DNA of 64,000 nucleotides. Origin: Vibrio vulnificus NBRC 15645 = ATCC 27562 (lineage in GTDB: Bacteria > Pseudomonadota > Gammaproteobacteria > Enterobacterales > Vibrionaceae). Below are positions 55,042 to 64,000 of the stretch, one piece after another (within the stretch, counting starts at the first letter, position 1; each line of letters starts with the position of its first letter). The translations under genes were made by a program, and so were the position numbers. The stretch is from assembly GCF_002224265.1 (NCBI RefSeq), contig NZ_CP012881.1, positions 930,001 to 994,000 on the forward strand, in the 5' to 3' direction. A model generated the notes under the pieces. That model ran no database searches. It was not told the origin of the DNA and saw nothing but the letters and a program-made list of their open reading frames with translations.

Positions 55042-55725
55042 ATGAAACCCATTCCACAAACAGAAGCAGAACTGCTCCAACGAGCGAATCAAATTGCAGG
55101 TTGTAGCTTCGCCGAATTGGCAGAAGAGGCAAATATGGACGTTCCTCTGGATCTCAAACGCGACAAAGGTTGGGTGGGGCAACTGCTTGAGTGGCACTTA
55201 GGTGCGCCTGCTGGCAGTAAACCACAGCAGGATTTTTCCGATCTTGGTATTGAGTTAAAAAGTATTCCCGTCAGTTATAGCGGCAAACCGCTTGAAACGA
55301 CGTTTGTCTGCGTAGCACCACTGACGGGTGTGCATGGATTAACGTGGGAAACCAGTCATGTGCGCAACAAACTCTCTCGTGTGTTATGGATTCCGGTTGA
55401 AGGGGAGCGAGAAATCCCACTGGCAGAGCGTCATGTCGGTACACCACTGCTTTGGTCTCCCAATGACGATGAAGAAATACTACTCAAAAATGACTGGGAA
55501 GAATTGATGGAGATGATCGTATTTGGCCAATTTGATCAAATTTCGGCCCGACATGGCGTGGCTCTTCATCTCAGACCAAAAGCCGCTAACAGCAAAGCAC
55601 TCACCGAAGCGTATAACATCAACGGAAAACCGATTAAAACACTGCCGCGGGGATTTTATTTACGAACTCAGTTTACCGCTCAGATTTTGCAAAATGCCTT
55701 CAACTCATTACTCAATGAGGAGTAA
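55042..55725 (+). CDS. mutH: DNA mismatch repair endonuclease MutH
   Basis: 227 aa. Nicks the unmethylated strand at hemimethylated GATC after MutS/MutL activation. The catalytic residues are in [13 protein letters not shown] (D..ExK). ATG 55042 is chosen since the protein then starts [15 protein letters not shown] as in the family; the upstream frame to 54976 is not conserved. No strong ribosome-binding site is visible. Its last 14 bp overlap the convergent small gene. Confidence 0.95.
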   Translation: MKPIPQTEAELLQRANQIAGCSFAELAEEANMDVPLDLKRDKGWVGQLLEWHLGAPAGSKPQQDFSDLGIELKSIPVSYSGKPLETTFVCVAPLTGVHGLTWETSHVRNKLSRVLWIPVEGEREIPLAERHVGTPLLWSPNDDEEILLKNDWEELMEMIVFGQFDQISARHGVALHLRPKAANSKALTEAYNINGKPIKTLPRGFYLRTQFTAQILQNAFNSLLNEE

Positions 55726-56023
55726 GTTGCAGTTCAATGTCATAGTAAGAAGCCAATCGGTCACTACCAACTTCTTCGTAAACGTTATGCAAACGAAGAT
55801 ACGCTTTCTCCACACCCAATTTCAGTAATTCTTCTTTCACTAAATCCAAAGACGAGAAATGCATCAGTTCCTCCCCTTGTTTAATAGGCTCAAGGTGATG
55901 TTTGTATTCTATGGCCAACAGATACTCATTGGCATCAGAGCAACCTATTACGAACATTTTAGGCGGCACATAATGATCATGATGTTTACTGTGTAGCCAA
56001 AGATCCAATTGATGTTTCTGCAT
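55712..56023 (-). CDS. Small conserved protein (DUF6482-like)
   Basis: 103 aa, soluble, alternating strands and helices; begins [17 protein letters not shown] and ends IELQLTPH. It resembles small Vibrio proteins grouped as DUF6482; family name from memory. Convergent with mutH with a 14-bp overlap. Function unknown. Confidence 0.65.
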   Translation of the reverse strand: MQKHQLDLWLHSKHHDHYVPPKMFVIGCSDANEYLLAIEYKHHLEPIKQGEELMHFSSLDLVKEELLKLGVEKAYLRLHNVYEEVGSDRLASYYDIELQLTPH

Positions 56024-56221
56024 AGCCTACCTCAACCCGATTTCGCAATTTGTCCATTAGGCTCTAAGTGTAATCCATGATCAATCTGATAGAGCGAGAG
56101 AAGCTTTCTTAAGTTGATGAAATTATCAATTATGATATTGCATCTTCTCCTGGGCGTTAAGTCGGCATAAGATGTTGAACAATAGGTAACCGACAATAAA
56201 TCCAATTAACAAGGAAGTGCC

Positions 56222-57256
56222 ATGCAATACACTAAGCTGCCCCATTCCACGCTTGAGATCAGCAAACTTTGCCTTGGAACCATGACCTTTGGTGAACAAA
56301 ACTCTCAACAAGACGCTTTCGAACAACTCGATTATGCGGTCGCTCAAGGTATTAATTTTATTGATACTGCAGAAATGTATCCGGTACCACCAAAAGCACA
56401 AAGTCAGGGGTTAACGGAGCAGTTTATCGGCAATTGGCTGAGCAAAAGTGGCAAACGCGAAAAAGTCCTCATCGCCACAAAAATAGCTGGCCCTCGCAAT
56501 GTTCCCTATATTCGCGACAACATGAGCTTAAACCGACGCCATATTCACACAGCGATCGATGATAGCCTGACGCGCCTGCAGACCGATTATGTCGATCTCT
56601 ATCAATTGCATTGGCCTCAGCGTCAAACCAACTGCTTTGGTCAACTCAACTACCCTTATCCCGATACGCAAGAAGAAGTGACGCTCATTGAAACGCTAGA
56701 AGCACTGAATGAACTCGTTAAAGCGGGAAAGGTACGTTATATAGGCGTGTCTAATGAAACCCCTTGGGGCGTAATGACCTTACTGCGTTTAGCCGAAAAA
56801 CACGACTTGCCAAGAATTGTTTCGATTCAAAATCCATACAATTTGCTCAATCGCAGCTTTGAAGTTGGCTTGTCCGAGATTAGCCACTACGAAGGCGTTC
56901 AACTGCTTGCCTACTCTCCGATGGCGTTTGGCACGTTAAGCGGTAAGTACCTCGATGGCGCTCGCCCAAAAGGCGCTCGCTGTACTCTCTTTGAGCGTTT
57001 TCAGCGCTACTTTACCCCACAAGGGCTAGAAGCAACCAACGCGTATGTTTCACTCGCCAGAGATTACGGTTTGGATCCCGCGCAAATGGCGCTGGCTTTT
57101 GTTAATCAACGCCCATTTGTCGCCAGTAATATCATTGGTGCAACGACTCTCGATCAGCTTAAAGCCAATATCGAGAGTCTCAATGTCAAGTTAGAAGATG
57201 AGGTGTTAAATAAAATACAGCAGATTGGTACCACCTACTCCAATCCATGCCCATAA
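56222..57256 (+). CDS. tas: Tas, NADP(H)-dependent aldo-keto reductase
   Basis: 344 aa, a TIM-barrel aldo-keto reductase. Residues matching E. coli Tas almost throughout, including the catalytic Asp and Tyr in FIDTAEMYPVPP, the barrel His in YQLHWPQRQTNCFG and RYIGVSNET. GGAAGTGCC precedes the ATG. The mutH-tas neighbourhood is shared with E. coli. Physiological substrate is unknown. Confidence 0.95.
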   Translation: MQYTKLPHSTLEISKLCLGTMTFGEQNSQQDAFEQLDYAVAQGINFIDTAEMYPVPPKAQSQGLTEQFIGNWLSKSGKREKVLIATKIAGPRNVPYIRDNMSLNRRHIHTAIDDSLTRLQTDYVDLYQLHWPQRQTNCFGQLNYPYPDTQEEVTLIETLEALNELVKAGKVRYIGVSNETPWGVMTLLRLAEKHDLPRIVSIQNPYNLLNRSFEVGLSEISHYEGVQLLAYSPMAFGTLSGKYLDGARPKGARCTLFERFQRYFTPQGLEATNAYVSLARDYGLDPAQMALAFVNQRPFVASNIIGATTLDQLKANIESLNVKLEDEVLNKIQQIGTTYSNPCP

Positions 57257-57262
57257 CATTGC

Positions 57263-57293
57263 GGGCTGTAACCACCAAGGTTACAGCCCTTTC
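57263..57293 (+). terminator. Terminator of tas
   Basis: GGGCTGTAACC, a 5-nt loop and GGTTACAGCCC form a perfect 11-bp stem followed by TTT. Confidence 0.8.
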
Positions 57294-57295
57294 GA

Positions 57296-57547
57296 TTACG
57301 TCGGTATTCGCGCACTAAGCACACGGCGAATATGACGGATTCGACGCGCGACTTTGACTTCATCCGGAGTGGTGTTTGGGTTCGCTCGACCACCTTCATC
57401 TAAACCAATGTCTCTTAGTAAGAAGGCGTTGTTCCAAGGAATTTCATAACTACTACGACGGACACGTTTCGCCCATTCACGTTCTTCACGTTTTAAATCG
57501 GCTTGAACCAAAATAGTGGCTAATTTCAAATAAATAGAGTGACGCAT
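57296..57547 (-). CDS. DUF1127-type small basic protein
   Basis: 83 aa from ATG 57547, with GGAG about 8 nt upstream; the longer open frame to 57625 lacks a site. It begins MRHSIYLKLATILVQADL and contains LLRDIGLDEGG, the characteristic DUF1127 C-terminal motif (LxDIGL). DUF1127 proteins are small, often RNA-binding, and tied to phosphate or carbon metabolism in other proteobacteria. Confidence 0.75.
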   Translation of the reverse strand: MRHSIYLKLATILVQADLKREEREWAKRVRRSSYEIPWNNAFLLRDIGLDEGGRANPNTTPDEVKVARRIRHIRRVLSARIPT

Positions 57548-57679
57548 TATTTTTCTCCAAATAAAAATGATTGCTGAGAAAAATGACGTGCTTTCGGGTA
57601 GATCAACTCGTAGAGAGAGACACAAACTAAGCTGCCATTTTCCGCAGCTCAGTTAAATAACAATGAGGGTGCGGATTAA

Positions 57680-57787
57680 CTAACCATCGATAGCGGTATC
57701 AGCGCCGATGCTGATAACCACACTCATCTCAGATGAATGAGCATCACGAAGAGCACAAACGGGTTGATTTGCATTCAATTTCAACAT
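57680..57787 (-). CDS. Possible 35-aa peptide with a strong ribosome-binding site
   Basis: MLKLNANQPVCALRDAHSSE, followed by MSVVISIGADTAIDG. AAGGGGG lies 6 nt upstream of ATG 57787, an unusually strong site for so short a frame. It lies 132 bp upstream of the DUF1127 start on the same strand, so the two may be cotranscribed. The sequence has one cysteine and a hydrophobic C-terminal half. Not recognised; it could be a leader peptide or a small secreted or signalling peptide. Confidence 0.4.
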   Translation of the reverse strand: MLKLNANQPVCALRDAHSSEMSVVISIGADTAIDG

Positions 57788-58004
57788 GTTAGCCCCCTTC
57801 AATGGTTTATTAATCCTAAAGTTTTGATGTGGTATAACTCGAAAGTTACGGTTAAATTGTAAGCGAAAACGGTTGCTAATCAATCACTTTTTCTCCAATG
57901 CAGCAATTACAAAACATCCTACTAAATGTCAGTTTCATATTGATTGGCTATAACATATTCACCTTAGCAATATGAGGTTATTAGATGATTATCTGAATGT
58001 AAAA

Positions 58005-58026
58005 AGGCCATTCGATAGAATGGCCT
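58005..58026. repeat. Left target-site duplication of the IS1182-type element
   Basis: A 22-bp palindrome, AGGCCATTC-GATA-GAATGGCCT, identical to 59620-59641. It is the hairpin of the vpsR terminator. Confidence 0.85.
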
Positions 58027-59619
58027 CAGATTGATGACGAACCCCGCTTTTTAAGTGGGGTTCTTTTTTGGAAGCGACCGTAGGTCGCGATCGTGATTTT
58101 TTTTTGTTATATCGTGCGCAGAAGTTCCCATTCATTACATGGGTATACAGAAGCAAGTATCTGCCTTATTTCTGCCATATTTAAGCCCATTTTTCGTAGA
58201 TAGTTCACCACCAACGCTATCTTCTTGATGTTTTGGGCTGCCGCTGCCAACCAACATTGCATTTGCACGTTGGCTAGACCTCGGAAGCGAGCATAACGAT
58301 GACCATGATGTTGCTTGGCATCTGCAAAGCTCCGTTCTACTGTTTCACTTCGACGTCGATAGGTCTTCTTACCATAGGAAGAAAGCCGCATTTGATTTGC
58401 TCTCTCTACGGCATCGCTATAGATATGCCGAGTAATCACTTTCTTCATGTTTTTGCTTTGAGTACAGTCATCCCTCATTGGACAGAACGCACACTCTTTC
58501 GGGTCTGAGTGGTATTCTCGGTAGGCATCGCGTGACGTGGTTTTATAAAGCAACGCCTGACCATTCGGACACTGGTAGCAGTCTCTTTGCGCATCGTAAG
58601 TAAAGTGTTTCTTTTTGAACGCATTTTTCGTTCTCGATGGACGTCGATAACCGAACACGCCAAGAATACCTCGACGTTCAAGTGACTCCGCCACTGGAGC
58701 GGTAAAGTAGCCCGCATCCAGTCCAACGGCTATCGGGTTCAATTGGAATGTAGCAAGCGTGTAATCTAAGCGTTGAACGTAAGGCTGTGAGTCATTGATG
58801 TTGCCCGCGGTGGTATAGGTATCGAGGATAATTCCATGTTGACCATCAACGGTTCGATGGTCGAGGTAGAAGAAGCCTTGTGGCTTATTATCACGAGTCA
58901 TGAAGCCACTCTCTGGGTCAGTGGTGCTGGTTTTGGTATTCTTTGTTTTTGACTCTGATTCACGAGCCTTAAGAGGCTTCTTACCCGCTTTTTCTCGGTC
59001 TAACGCGACGTCGTCATCCAGCATATCAAGATAGGCACTCGCGCGAACCGCCGTGACTTTATTGGTGTGTTTATTCTTGTTGGCGTTCGCTTTGAGATGA
59101 GTACTGTCCGTAAAGAGCTCTTGACCCGCGACCAAGCCTTTCGTCATGGCTTGCTCTACGATATTGATAAAAATACGTTCGAATACATCCGTGCCATTAA
59201 AGCGACGAATGCGGTTTTGGCTTAGAGTCGAAGCGTGGATGACTTTCTCTGTTAATGACATCCGTAAGAACCAACGGTAAGCGACATTCACTTCAATTTC
59301 TTTAACGAGCTGACGCTCACTTTTTATACCAAAGATATAACCAAGCAAGATGATTTTGAAGAGACGAACAGGGTCAACAGGTGGACGCCCATTATCTTTA
59401 CAATAAAGATGAGCGACTTCATCACGAATGAATTCAAAGTCGATAGCATTATCGATTTTGCGCACTAAATGGTTTTTAGGAACTAACTGTTCCATCGTCA
59501 CCATTTCCAGTTCGTATTGTTGCGGAGTCGGTTCTTGAAGCATATCGGAGTATCCATATTTCGATACCCCTATTAGATCAAAGGTCTAGCTCGAAAGCTA
59601 GACCTTTGTCAGCAGTCTG
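58027..59619 (-). mobile_element. IS1182-family insertion sequence inside the vpsR terminator
   Basis: 1593 bp, with inverted ends CAGATTGATGACGA (left) and CAGACTGCTGACAA (right, complement), flanked by the 22-bp palindromic duplication. Just inside the left end is a hairpin AACCCC ... GGGGTT with TTTTTT (58040-58070), and inside the right end AAAGGTCTAGC ... GCTAGACCTTT (59580-59607); both would block read-through into the transposase gene. Confidence 0.85.
58107..59543 (-). CDS. IS1182-family transposase
   Basis: 478 aa, apparently intact. The DDE residues are seen in LFTDSTHLKANANKNKH (D), VGLDAGYFTAPV (D) and ETVERSFADAKQHHG (E). A zinc-like Cys set (CYQCPNG, CAFCPMRDDC) sits between the second D and the E, as in the family. 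The N-terminal half (VPKNHLVRKID, GRPPVDPVRLFKIILLGY) is typical. An intact frame and clean ends suggest the element is recent and may still move. Confidence 0.92.
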   Translation of the reverse strand: MLQEPTPQQYELEMVTMEQLVPKNHLVRKIDNAIDFEFIRDEVAHLYCKDNGRPPVDPVRLFKIILLGYIFGIKSERQLVKEIEVNVAYRWFLRMSLTEKVIHASTLSQNRIRRFNGTDVFERIFINIVEQAMTKGLVAGQELFTDSTHLKANANKNKHTNKVTAVRASAYLDMLDDDVALDREKAGKKPLKARESESKTKNTKTSTTDPESGFMTRDNKPQGFFYLDHRTVDGQHGIILDTYTTAGNINDSQPYVQRLDYTLATFQLNPIAVGLDAGYFTAPVAESLERRGILGVFGYRRPSRTKNAFKKKHFTYDAQRDCYQCPNGQALLYKTTSRDAYREYHSDPKECAFCPMRDDCTQSKNMKKVITRHIYSDAVERANQMRLSSYGKKTYRRRSETVERSFADAKQHHGHRYARFRGLANVQMQCWLAAAAQNIKKIALVVNYLRKMGLNMAEIRQILASVYPCNEWELLRTI

Positions 59620-59641
59620 AGGCCATTCGATAGAATGGCCT
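59620..59641. terminator. vpsR terminator hairpin / right target-site duplication
   Basis: The same palindrome, AGGCCATTC-GATA-GAATGGCCT, directly after vpsR on the minus strand; read with CAGACTGC after it, its own T tract is now gone, replaced by IS sequence. Confidence 0.7.
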
Positions 59642-59673
59642 CAAGCTTTGGGTGATTTAAACAGGATATTCCG

Positions 59674-61008
59674 CTACACCGTTTGTTCGGAAATCAAATT
59701 GTGTTTGTTTAGTAGTCGATACATCGTCGCACGTGAAACCCCCAACTCTTTGGCGGCATTAGAGACCTGACCCGAATGAGATTCCAGCACCAGCAACAGC
59801 GCATCGCGCTCACTTTTCTCACGGATATTTTTTAAGCTTCGCTTACTATCACCACGTTTAGGAAGATCCAATTGCGGCATATCGATGATCACGCTATCTG
59901 ACATCAGGACAGCACGCTTAATCTGATTCATCAGCTCGCGTACGTTGCCAGGCCAGTAATAGCGCATCAAAGCTCTCAGCGCTTCTTCAGAATAGCCTTT
60001 TGCCTGCGCGTTATACTCTTTTGAGTATTCTTGCAGGTAGTAACGAGCCAACAAGGTGATGTCACTGGCACGCTCTTTGAGACTTGGCACATTAATCCGT
60101 AGCACATTGATGTAGTGGTAAAGCTCCTCGCTAAAATCCCCATCGATCAGTGCTTTTTCAATATCGGAAGCATTCGCCGTCAAAATACGGACATTGACCT
60201 TCTTCATGCCATCGCAGGTTTCTATCGTTCCTTCTTGTAAGAAACGAAGAAGGTGCAGTTGCTGAGTTTTGGAAATCGTTAGAATGTCATTAAACAACAC
60301 CGTACCACCATCAGCCTGCTCTAGTATTGAAGGGCCCGCATTTGCGTCAGCCCCAATGCCAAAAACATCCGCTTGAAAACGTTGCTCGCTCATTGCACGG
60401 CATTTGACAGAAAAGAATGGCTTCATCGCACGCGATGAGATTTTATGAATGGCTCGAGCGACCGTTTCTTTTCCTGAGCCATTCTCTCCGTTGATCAGAA
60501 TGCTCACATCGGTGGGGCCAATGCGTTTAATTTGATCGCGTAGGCGCTTCAAAGGAACCGATTCCCCAATAAGCCCCATATCTTGATTATTGCCAAACGT
60601 CGGCCAAACCTTCTTCTCAAGCTTTAACATACCCAATTGATGGCCTATCGTGCTGAGCAGTTGCGCATCAGGGATAGGAGCTGTGAAAAAGTCGATACAA
60701 AAGTTAACGATAAACTGGCAAATCGTGTCAGAGCTGAGTTGCTGTTCACGAATAAAGGCGAGCCAGCGTACGTGCTTGTGCGTGCTCACAAGATTAGCGA
60801 TGCCATTGAGACTGAACTCATCATGGCTAAGGTCAACAATGCCGATGCATGGCCCAATATCTTCTAACAGCGCGTCTACTTTGCGTAAATCCGCACATTG
60901 ATGGCACTTCCAGCCCACCTGCTCCAAAACGGACAACCAAGGCTCATAAGTACCACCAACCACTACCAATGACCCCGGTACAGAATCCATCTTAAACTGA
61001 GTAGCCAT
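59674..61008 (-). CDS. vpsR: VpsR, biofilm/exopolysaccharide transcription activator
   Basis: 444 aa. Response-regulator-like N-terminus (SLVVVGGTYEPW) binding c-di-GMP in known VpsR, a AAA+ domain (GENGSGKETVARAIH; Walker B GTVLFNDI) and a C-terminal Fis-type HTH (SNAAKELGVSRATMYRLL). The GAFTGA loop that contacts sigma-54 is absent, being replaced by GIGADANAG, consistent with VpsR working with sigma-70. ATG 61008 is chosen because AAAGGG lies upstream and the protein then begins MATQFKMDSVPGS as in V. cholerae; the frame opens at 61023. It activates vps/biofilm genes. Confidence 0.93.
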   Translation of the reverse strand: MATQFKMDSVPGSLVVVGGTYEPWLSVLEQVGWKCHQCADLRKVDALLEDIGPCIGIVDLSHDEFSLNGIANLVSTHKHVRWLAFIREQQLSSDTICQFIVNFCIDFFTAPIPDAQLLSTIGHQLGMLKLEKKVWPTFGNNQDMGLIGESVPLKRLRDQIKRIGPTDVSILINGENGSGKETVARAIHKISSRAMKPFFSVKCRAMSEQRFQADVFGIGADANAGPSILEQADGGTVLFNDILTISKTQQLHLLRFLQEGTIETCDGMKKVNVRILTANASDIEKALIDGDFSEELYHYINVLRINVPSLKERASDITLLARYYLQEYSKEYNAQAKGYSEEALRALMRYYWPGNVRELMNQIKRAVLMSDSVIIDMPQLDLPKRGDSKRSLKNIREKSERDALLLVLESHSGQVSNAAKELGVSRATMYRLLNKHNLISEQTV

Positions 61009-61165
61009 ATACAACCCTTTCACTATTTCGATCGTTAGTTACATTATCGAGACTAATGATTCATAAGTCTGTTTCAAATATGAGACAGTTAATTAATTCT
61101 AGACTCAATTACTAATACTTGGAATGCAGTTAGCATTTAGTGATGTAAAAGGAATTCTGCTCGAT

Positions 61166-61191
61166 AAAAAAAACCACCCGAAGGTGGTTTT
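61166..61191 (-). terminator. Terminator of lysS
   Basis: AAAAACCACC, CGAA loop and GGTGGTTTTT, with a further T tract on the minus strand, after the lysS stop. Confidence 0.92.
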
Positions 61192-61206
61192 TCAATCTAT
61201 TTGCTC

Positions 61207-62739
61207 TTACGCCTGAGGACGCATCGCTGGGAATAGAATAACGTCACGAATCGTGTGCGTGTTGGTCAGTAGCATCACTAGACGGTCGATGCCGATACCT
61301 TGACCTGCAGTCGGTGGTAGGCCGTGCTCTAGTGCAGTGATGTAGTCTGCATCGTAGAACATTGCTTCGTCATCACCAGACTCTTTCGCTTCAACCTGTG
61401 CTTTAAAGCGTGCATCTTGGTCTTCAGCGTCGTTAAGCTCGGAGAAGCCGTTCGCTACTTCACGGCCACCGATGAAGAACTCAAAGCGGTCTGTGAAGAA
61501 CGGGTTGTCATCGCTACGACGAGCCAGTGGAGAGATATCTGCTGGGTAGCCAGTGATGAACGTTGGCTGCATTAGCTTAGGTTCTGCTGTTTCACCAAAG
61601 ATCTCTTCAAGAAGCTGACCACATGTCCAGAATGGTTCTACTTCAACGTGAACCGATTTCGCGATAGAAACCATTAGGTCACGGTTTTGAATGTCTTCTT
61701 CTGTTAGCGCTTGGATTTGCGCGTGGTCTGGGTTGTAGTGCTTGATTGCTTCGAACATGCTCATACGAGTGTAAGTGCCACCAAACTCAACCGTGTCTTC
61801 ACCGTAAGGCATTGACGTTGAGCCTAGAACTTCTAGAGCAACAGAGCTTAGTAGTTCTTCAGTTAGGTCCATCAGATCTTTGTAGTCTGCGTACGCCATG
61901 TAGAATTCCATCATAGTGAATTCAGGGTTGTGACGTGGAGAAAGACCTTCGTTACGGAAGTTACGGTTGATTTCGAATACGCGATCAAAACCACCAACAA
62001 CTAGACGCTTCAGGTATAGCTCTGGCGCAATACGTAGGTACATTGGCATGTCTAGTGCGTTGTGGTGCGTGATGAATGGACGCGCACTCGCACCGCCAGG
62101 GATAACGTGCATCATTGGCGTTTCAACTTCCATGAACTGCTTAGAGATCATGAAGTTACGAATTGCAGACATCACTTTAGAACGTACCACGAATGCATTA
62201 CGAGAATCTTCATTCACGATAAGGTCAACATAACGCTGACGGTAACGCATTTCTTGGTCAGTTAGACCGTGGAATTTCTCTGGAAGTGGACGTAGTGCTT
62301 TGGTTAGCAACTCGTACTCTTCCATGTTTACGTATAGGTCGCCTTTGCCAGATTTGTGCAGCGCACCTTTCACACCGATGATGTCACCGATATCAAGACC
62401 TTGGTATTTGTCTTTCAGTACTTTTTGTACATCTTTGTCCGCGTAAGCCTGGATACGACCAGAAGTCTCTTGGATAACTAGGAATGGTCCACGTTTGGCC
62501 ATAACACGACCCGCAATAGCAACAACGTGGTTAAGTGCTTCTAGCTCTTCCTTACTCTTTTCACCGAACTCTTTTTGAAGGTCGCCAGCTAGGCTGTCAC
62601 GACGGAAGTCGTTTGGGTGGCCATTTGCTTTGCAGCTCTTTCGGATTTGATCCAATTTTGCGCGGCGTTCAGCAATGAGCTTATTCTCTTCTTGTGCAGA
62701 GGCTTCTTGTACAGTTTCGTTTTGAACAGCATCAGTCAT
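61207..62739 (-). CDS. lysS: Lysyl-tRNA synthetase (class II)
   Basis: 510 aa. N-terminal OB-fold anticodon-binding domain, then a class II catalytic domain with motif 2 [16 protein letters not shown] and motif 3 [12 protein letters not shown]. Charges tRNA-Lys. It follows prfB by 32 bp, the standard prfB-lysS operon. Confidence 0.97.
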   Translation of the reverse strand: MTDAVQNETVQEASAQEENKLIAERRAKLDQIRKSCKANGHPNDFRRDSLAGDLQKEFGEKSKEELEALNHVVAIAGRVMAKRGPFLVIQETSGRIQAYADKDVQKVLKDKYQGLDIGDIIGVKGALHKSGKGDLYVNMEEYELLTKALRPLPEKFHGLTDQEMRYRQRYVDLIVNEDSRNAFVVRSKVMSAIRNFMISKQFMEVETPMMHVIPGGASARPFITHHNALDMPMYLRIAPELYLKRLVVGGFDRVFEINRNFRNEGLSPRHNPEFTMMEFYMAYADYKDLMDLTEELLSSVALEVLGSTSMPYGEDTVEFGGTYTRMSMFEAIKHYNPDHAQIQALTEEDIQNRDLMVSIAKSVHVEVEPFWTCGQLLEEIFGETAEPKLMQPTFITGYPADISPLARRSDDNPFFTDRFEFFIGGREVANGFSELNDAEDQDARFKAQVEAKESGDDEAMFYDADYITALEHGLPPTAGQGIGIDRLVMLLTNTHTIRDVILFPAMRPQA

Positions 62740-62771
62740 TTTCGATGTATCCTGTTTAGTCGGTGAAAAGC

Positions 62772-63870
62772 TTAAAGGCCTGATTTCAGGCTAGCTTCAA
62801 TAAATTTGTCCAGATCACCGTCAAGAACCGCTTGAGTATTACGGTTTTCGACGCCCGTACGGAGGTCTTTAATGCGCGAATCATCCAATACGTAAGAACG
62901 GATCTGGCTACCCCAGCCAATGTCAGACTTAGCGTCTTCATTAGCTTGTTTTTCCGCATTTTGCTTTTGCAACTCAAGTTCAAACAGCTTAGCGCGAAGC
63001 TGCTTCATCGCTTGATCTTTGTTTTTGTGTTGAGAACGGTCGTTCTGACACTGAACCACGGTATTCGTTGGTACGTGGGTAATACGTACCGCAGATTCGG
63101 TGGTGTTTACGTGCTGACCACCCGCACCAGACGCACGATACACGTCAATACGGAGATCGGCAGGGTTAATGTCGATGTCGATGTTTTCATCAATCTCTGG
63201 GTAAACAAACGCAGAAGCAAAAGAAGTGTGACGACGACCGCCTGAGTCAAACGGAGACTTACGCACTAAACGGTGAACACCCGTTTCGGTACGCAACCAA
63301 CCATAAGCATAATCACCGATAATACGTACGGTGACCGACTTAAGGCCAGCAACATCCCCTTCGGATACTTCGATCACTTCGGTTTTGAAGCCTTTCGCTT
63401 CAGCCCAACGAAGATACATGCGAAGCATCATGCTCGTCCAGTCTTGCGCTTCTGTACCGCCAGAACCTGCTTGCAGGTCAATATAGCAATCTGAAGAATC
63501 GTGTGCACCAGAGAACATGCGACGGAACTCTAAGCCCGCAAGCTTCTCTTCTAAGGCTTCAAGTTCTGGACCGATTTCATCAAAGGTCTCTTGATCTTCA
63601 GCTTCAATGGCCAGCTCAAGCAAACCTTCAACGTCATCCACACCTTGATCAAGTTGATCAATGGTTTCAACAACCGCTTCTAATGACGCACGCTCACGAC
63701 CGAGAGCTTGCGCTCGATCAGGCTCGTTCCAAACGTCCGGTTGTTCGAGTTCTGCGTTAACTTCTTCTAGACGCTCTTTCTTAGCGTCATAGTCAAAGAT
63801 ACCCCCTCAGGACATTTGTGCGCTCAGACACGTCCTGTAGACGGTTTTTAATGGGATTGATTTCAAACAT
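62772..63870 (-). CDS. prfB: Peptide chain release factor 2, with programmed +1 frameshift
   Basis: 365 aa when read through the frameshift. ATG at 63870 gives [20 protein letters not shown] to CTT, then TGA at 63793-63795; AGGGGG sits just upstream as the internal Shine-Dalgarno. Shifting +1 at CTTTGA continues as [18 protein letters not shown] to the end. RF2 motifs SPF (RKSPFDS) and GGQ (GAGGQHVN) are present. Low RF2 favours the shift, so the protein regulates itself. The remaining frame alone, from 63641, would miss the N-terminal domain. Confidence 0.97.
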
Positions 63871-64000
63871 GTTGGCTCAACATTTTAGAGTAGAATTTAA
63901 CCGAGGAATTCTACTCAAAAATGTGACAGAGATACAGGAAAAATTGGGAAGAAATTTGCCGATTCCTGAAGAGAAAAAAAGAGCGAGATTCGTTCTCACT
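63871..64000. other. Non-coding end of the window upstream of prfB
   Basis: 130 bp. A short T/A-rich stem (GAACGA ... TCGCTC then TTTTTTT, minus strand) near 63973-63996 may be the terminator of a gene beyond the edge. prfB has a promoter somewhere here. No gene seen. Confidence 0.35.

Noticed and set aside
63641..63870. Broken prfB (premature stop)
   Set aside because: The stop is the TGA of the conserved CTTTGA programmed frameshift with AGGGGG upstream, so the gene is intact.

Overview
The window is chromosomal DNA of a Vibrio, most likely Vibrio vulnificus or a close relative. Genus-level evidence is the gene set and order: ettA beside slt, aroF-tyrA, nagZ, nptA-nhaR, HlyU, VpsR, and the blocks ispH-fkpB-lspA-ileS-ribF-murJ / rpsT and prfB-lysS. 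HlyU, VpsR and NptA point to Vibrio; the species is inferred from memory of HlyU and is less certain.

Layout. 1-27.56 kb is ordinary core chromosome: cell-wall recycling (slt, nagZ, anmK, an M23 endopeptidase), translation (ettA, ileS, rpsT), aromatic synthesis (aroF-tyrA with TyrR boxes), a CstA transporter with an adjacent LytS/LytTR two-component pair and three evenly spaced candidate operators, isoprenoid, lipoprotein and flavin genes, and the regulators HlyU and NhaR. An ERIC-like palindromic repeat lies between fkpB and lspA.

27.87-49.44 kb is a genomic island of about 21.6 kb, AT-rich compared with its flanks, inserted inside the native thyA. The C-terminal third of thyA is left at 27579-27873 and the N-terminal 186 codons at 49430-49993, both on the minus strand. 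The island carries its own complete thyA (42052-42912, plus strand), so the host should keep thymidylate synthase. Its right end is a tightly coupled four-gene minus-strand operon: three tyrosine-recombinase-type proteins of 417, 851 and 687 aa, then a 157-aa coiled-coil protein. The plan is that of Tn554-type tnpA/B/C modules and of the Gamma-Mobile-Trio (GMT) islands known from Vibrio. Both termini hold several TGTGCA repeats. The cargo looks defensive and is largely unrecognised: a STAS-ATPase-STAS protein, a cytosolic/membrane protein pair, a three-gene overlapping cassette whose first product resembles a PD-(D/E)XK nuclease, a DndB/DGQHR-like gene divergent from a ParB-like gene with a 26-bp palindrome between them, several small genes, a SIR2-NTPase protein of the type used in abortive phage defence, and a frameshifted IS5-family element.

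50.0-64.0 kb is core chromosome again: lgt (upstream partner of thyA), a TauE-type permease, ptsP-rppH, mutH, tas, a DUF1127 gene, vpsR, lysS and prfB with its programmed frameshift. The 618-bp rppH-mutH gap holds at least four consensus DnaA boxes and eight GATC sites; E. coli has its DnaA-reactivating site DARS2 next to mutH, so this is a candidate Vibrio counterpart. An IS1182-type element sits in the vpsR terminator hairpin and has duplicated it.
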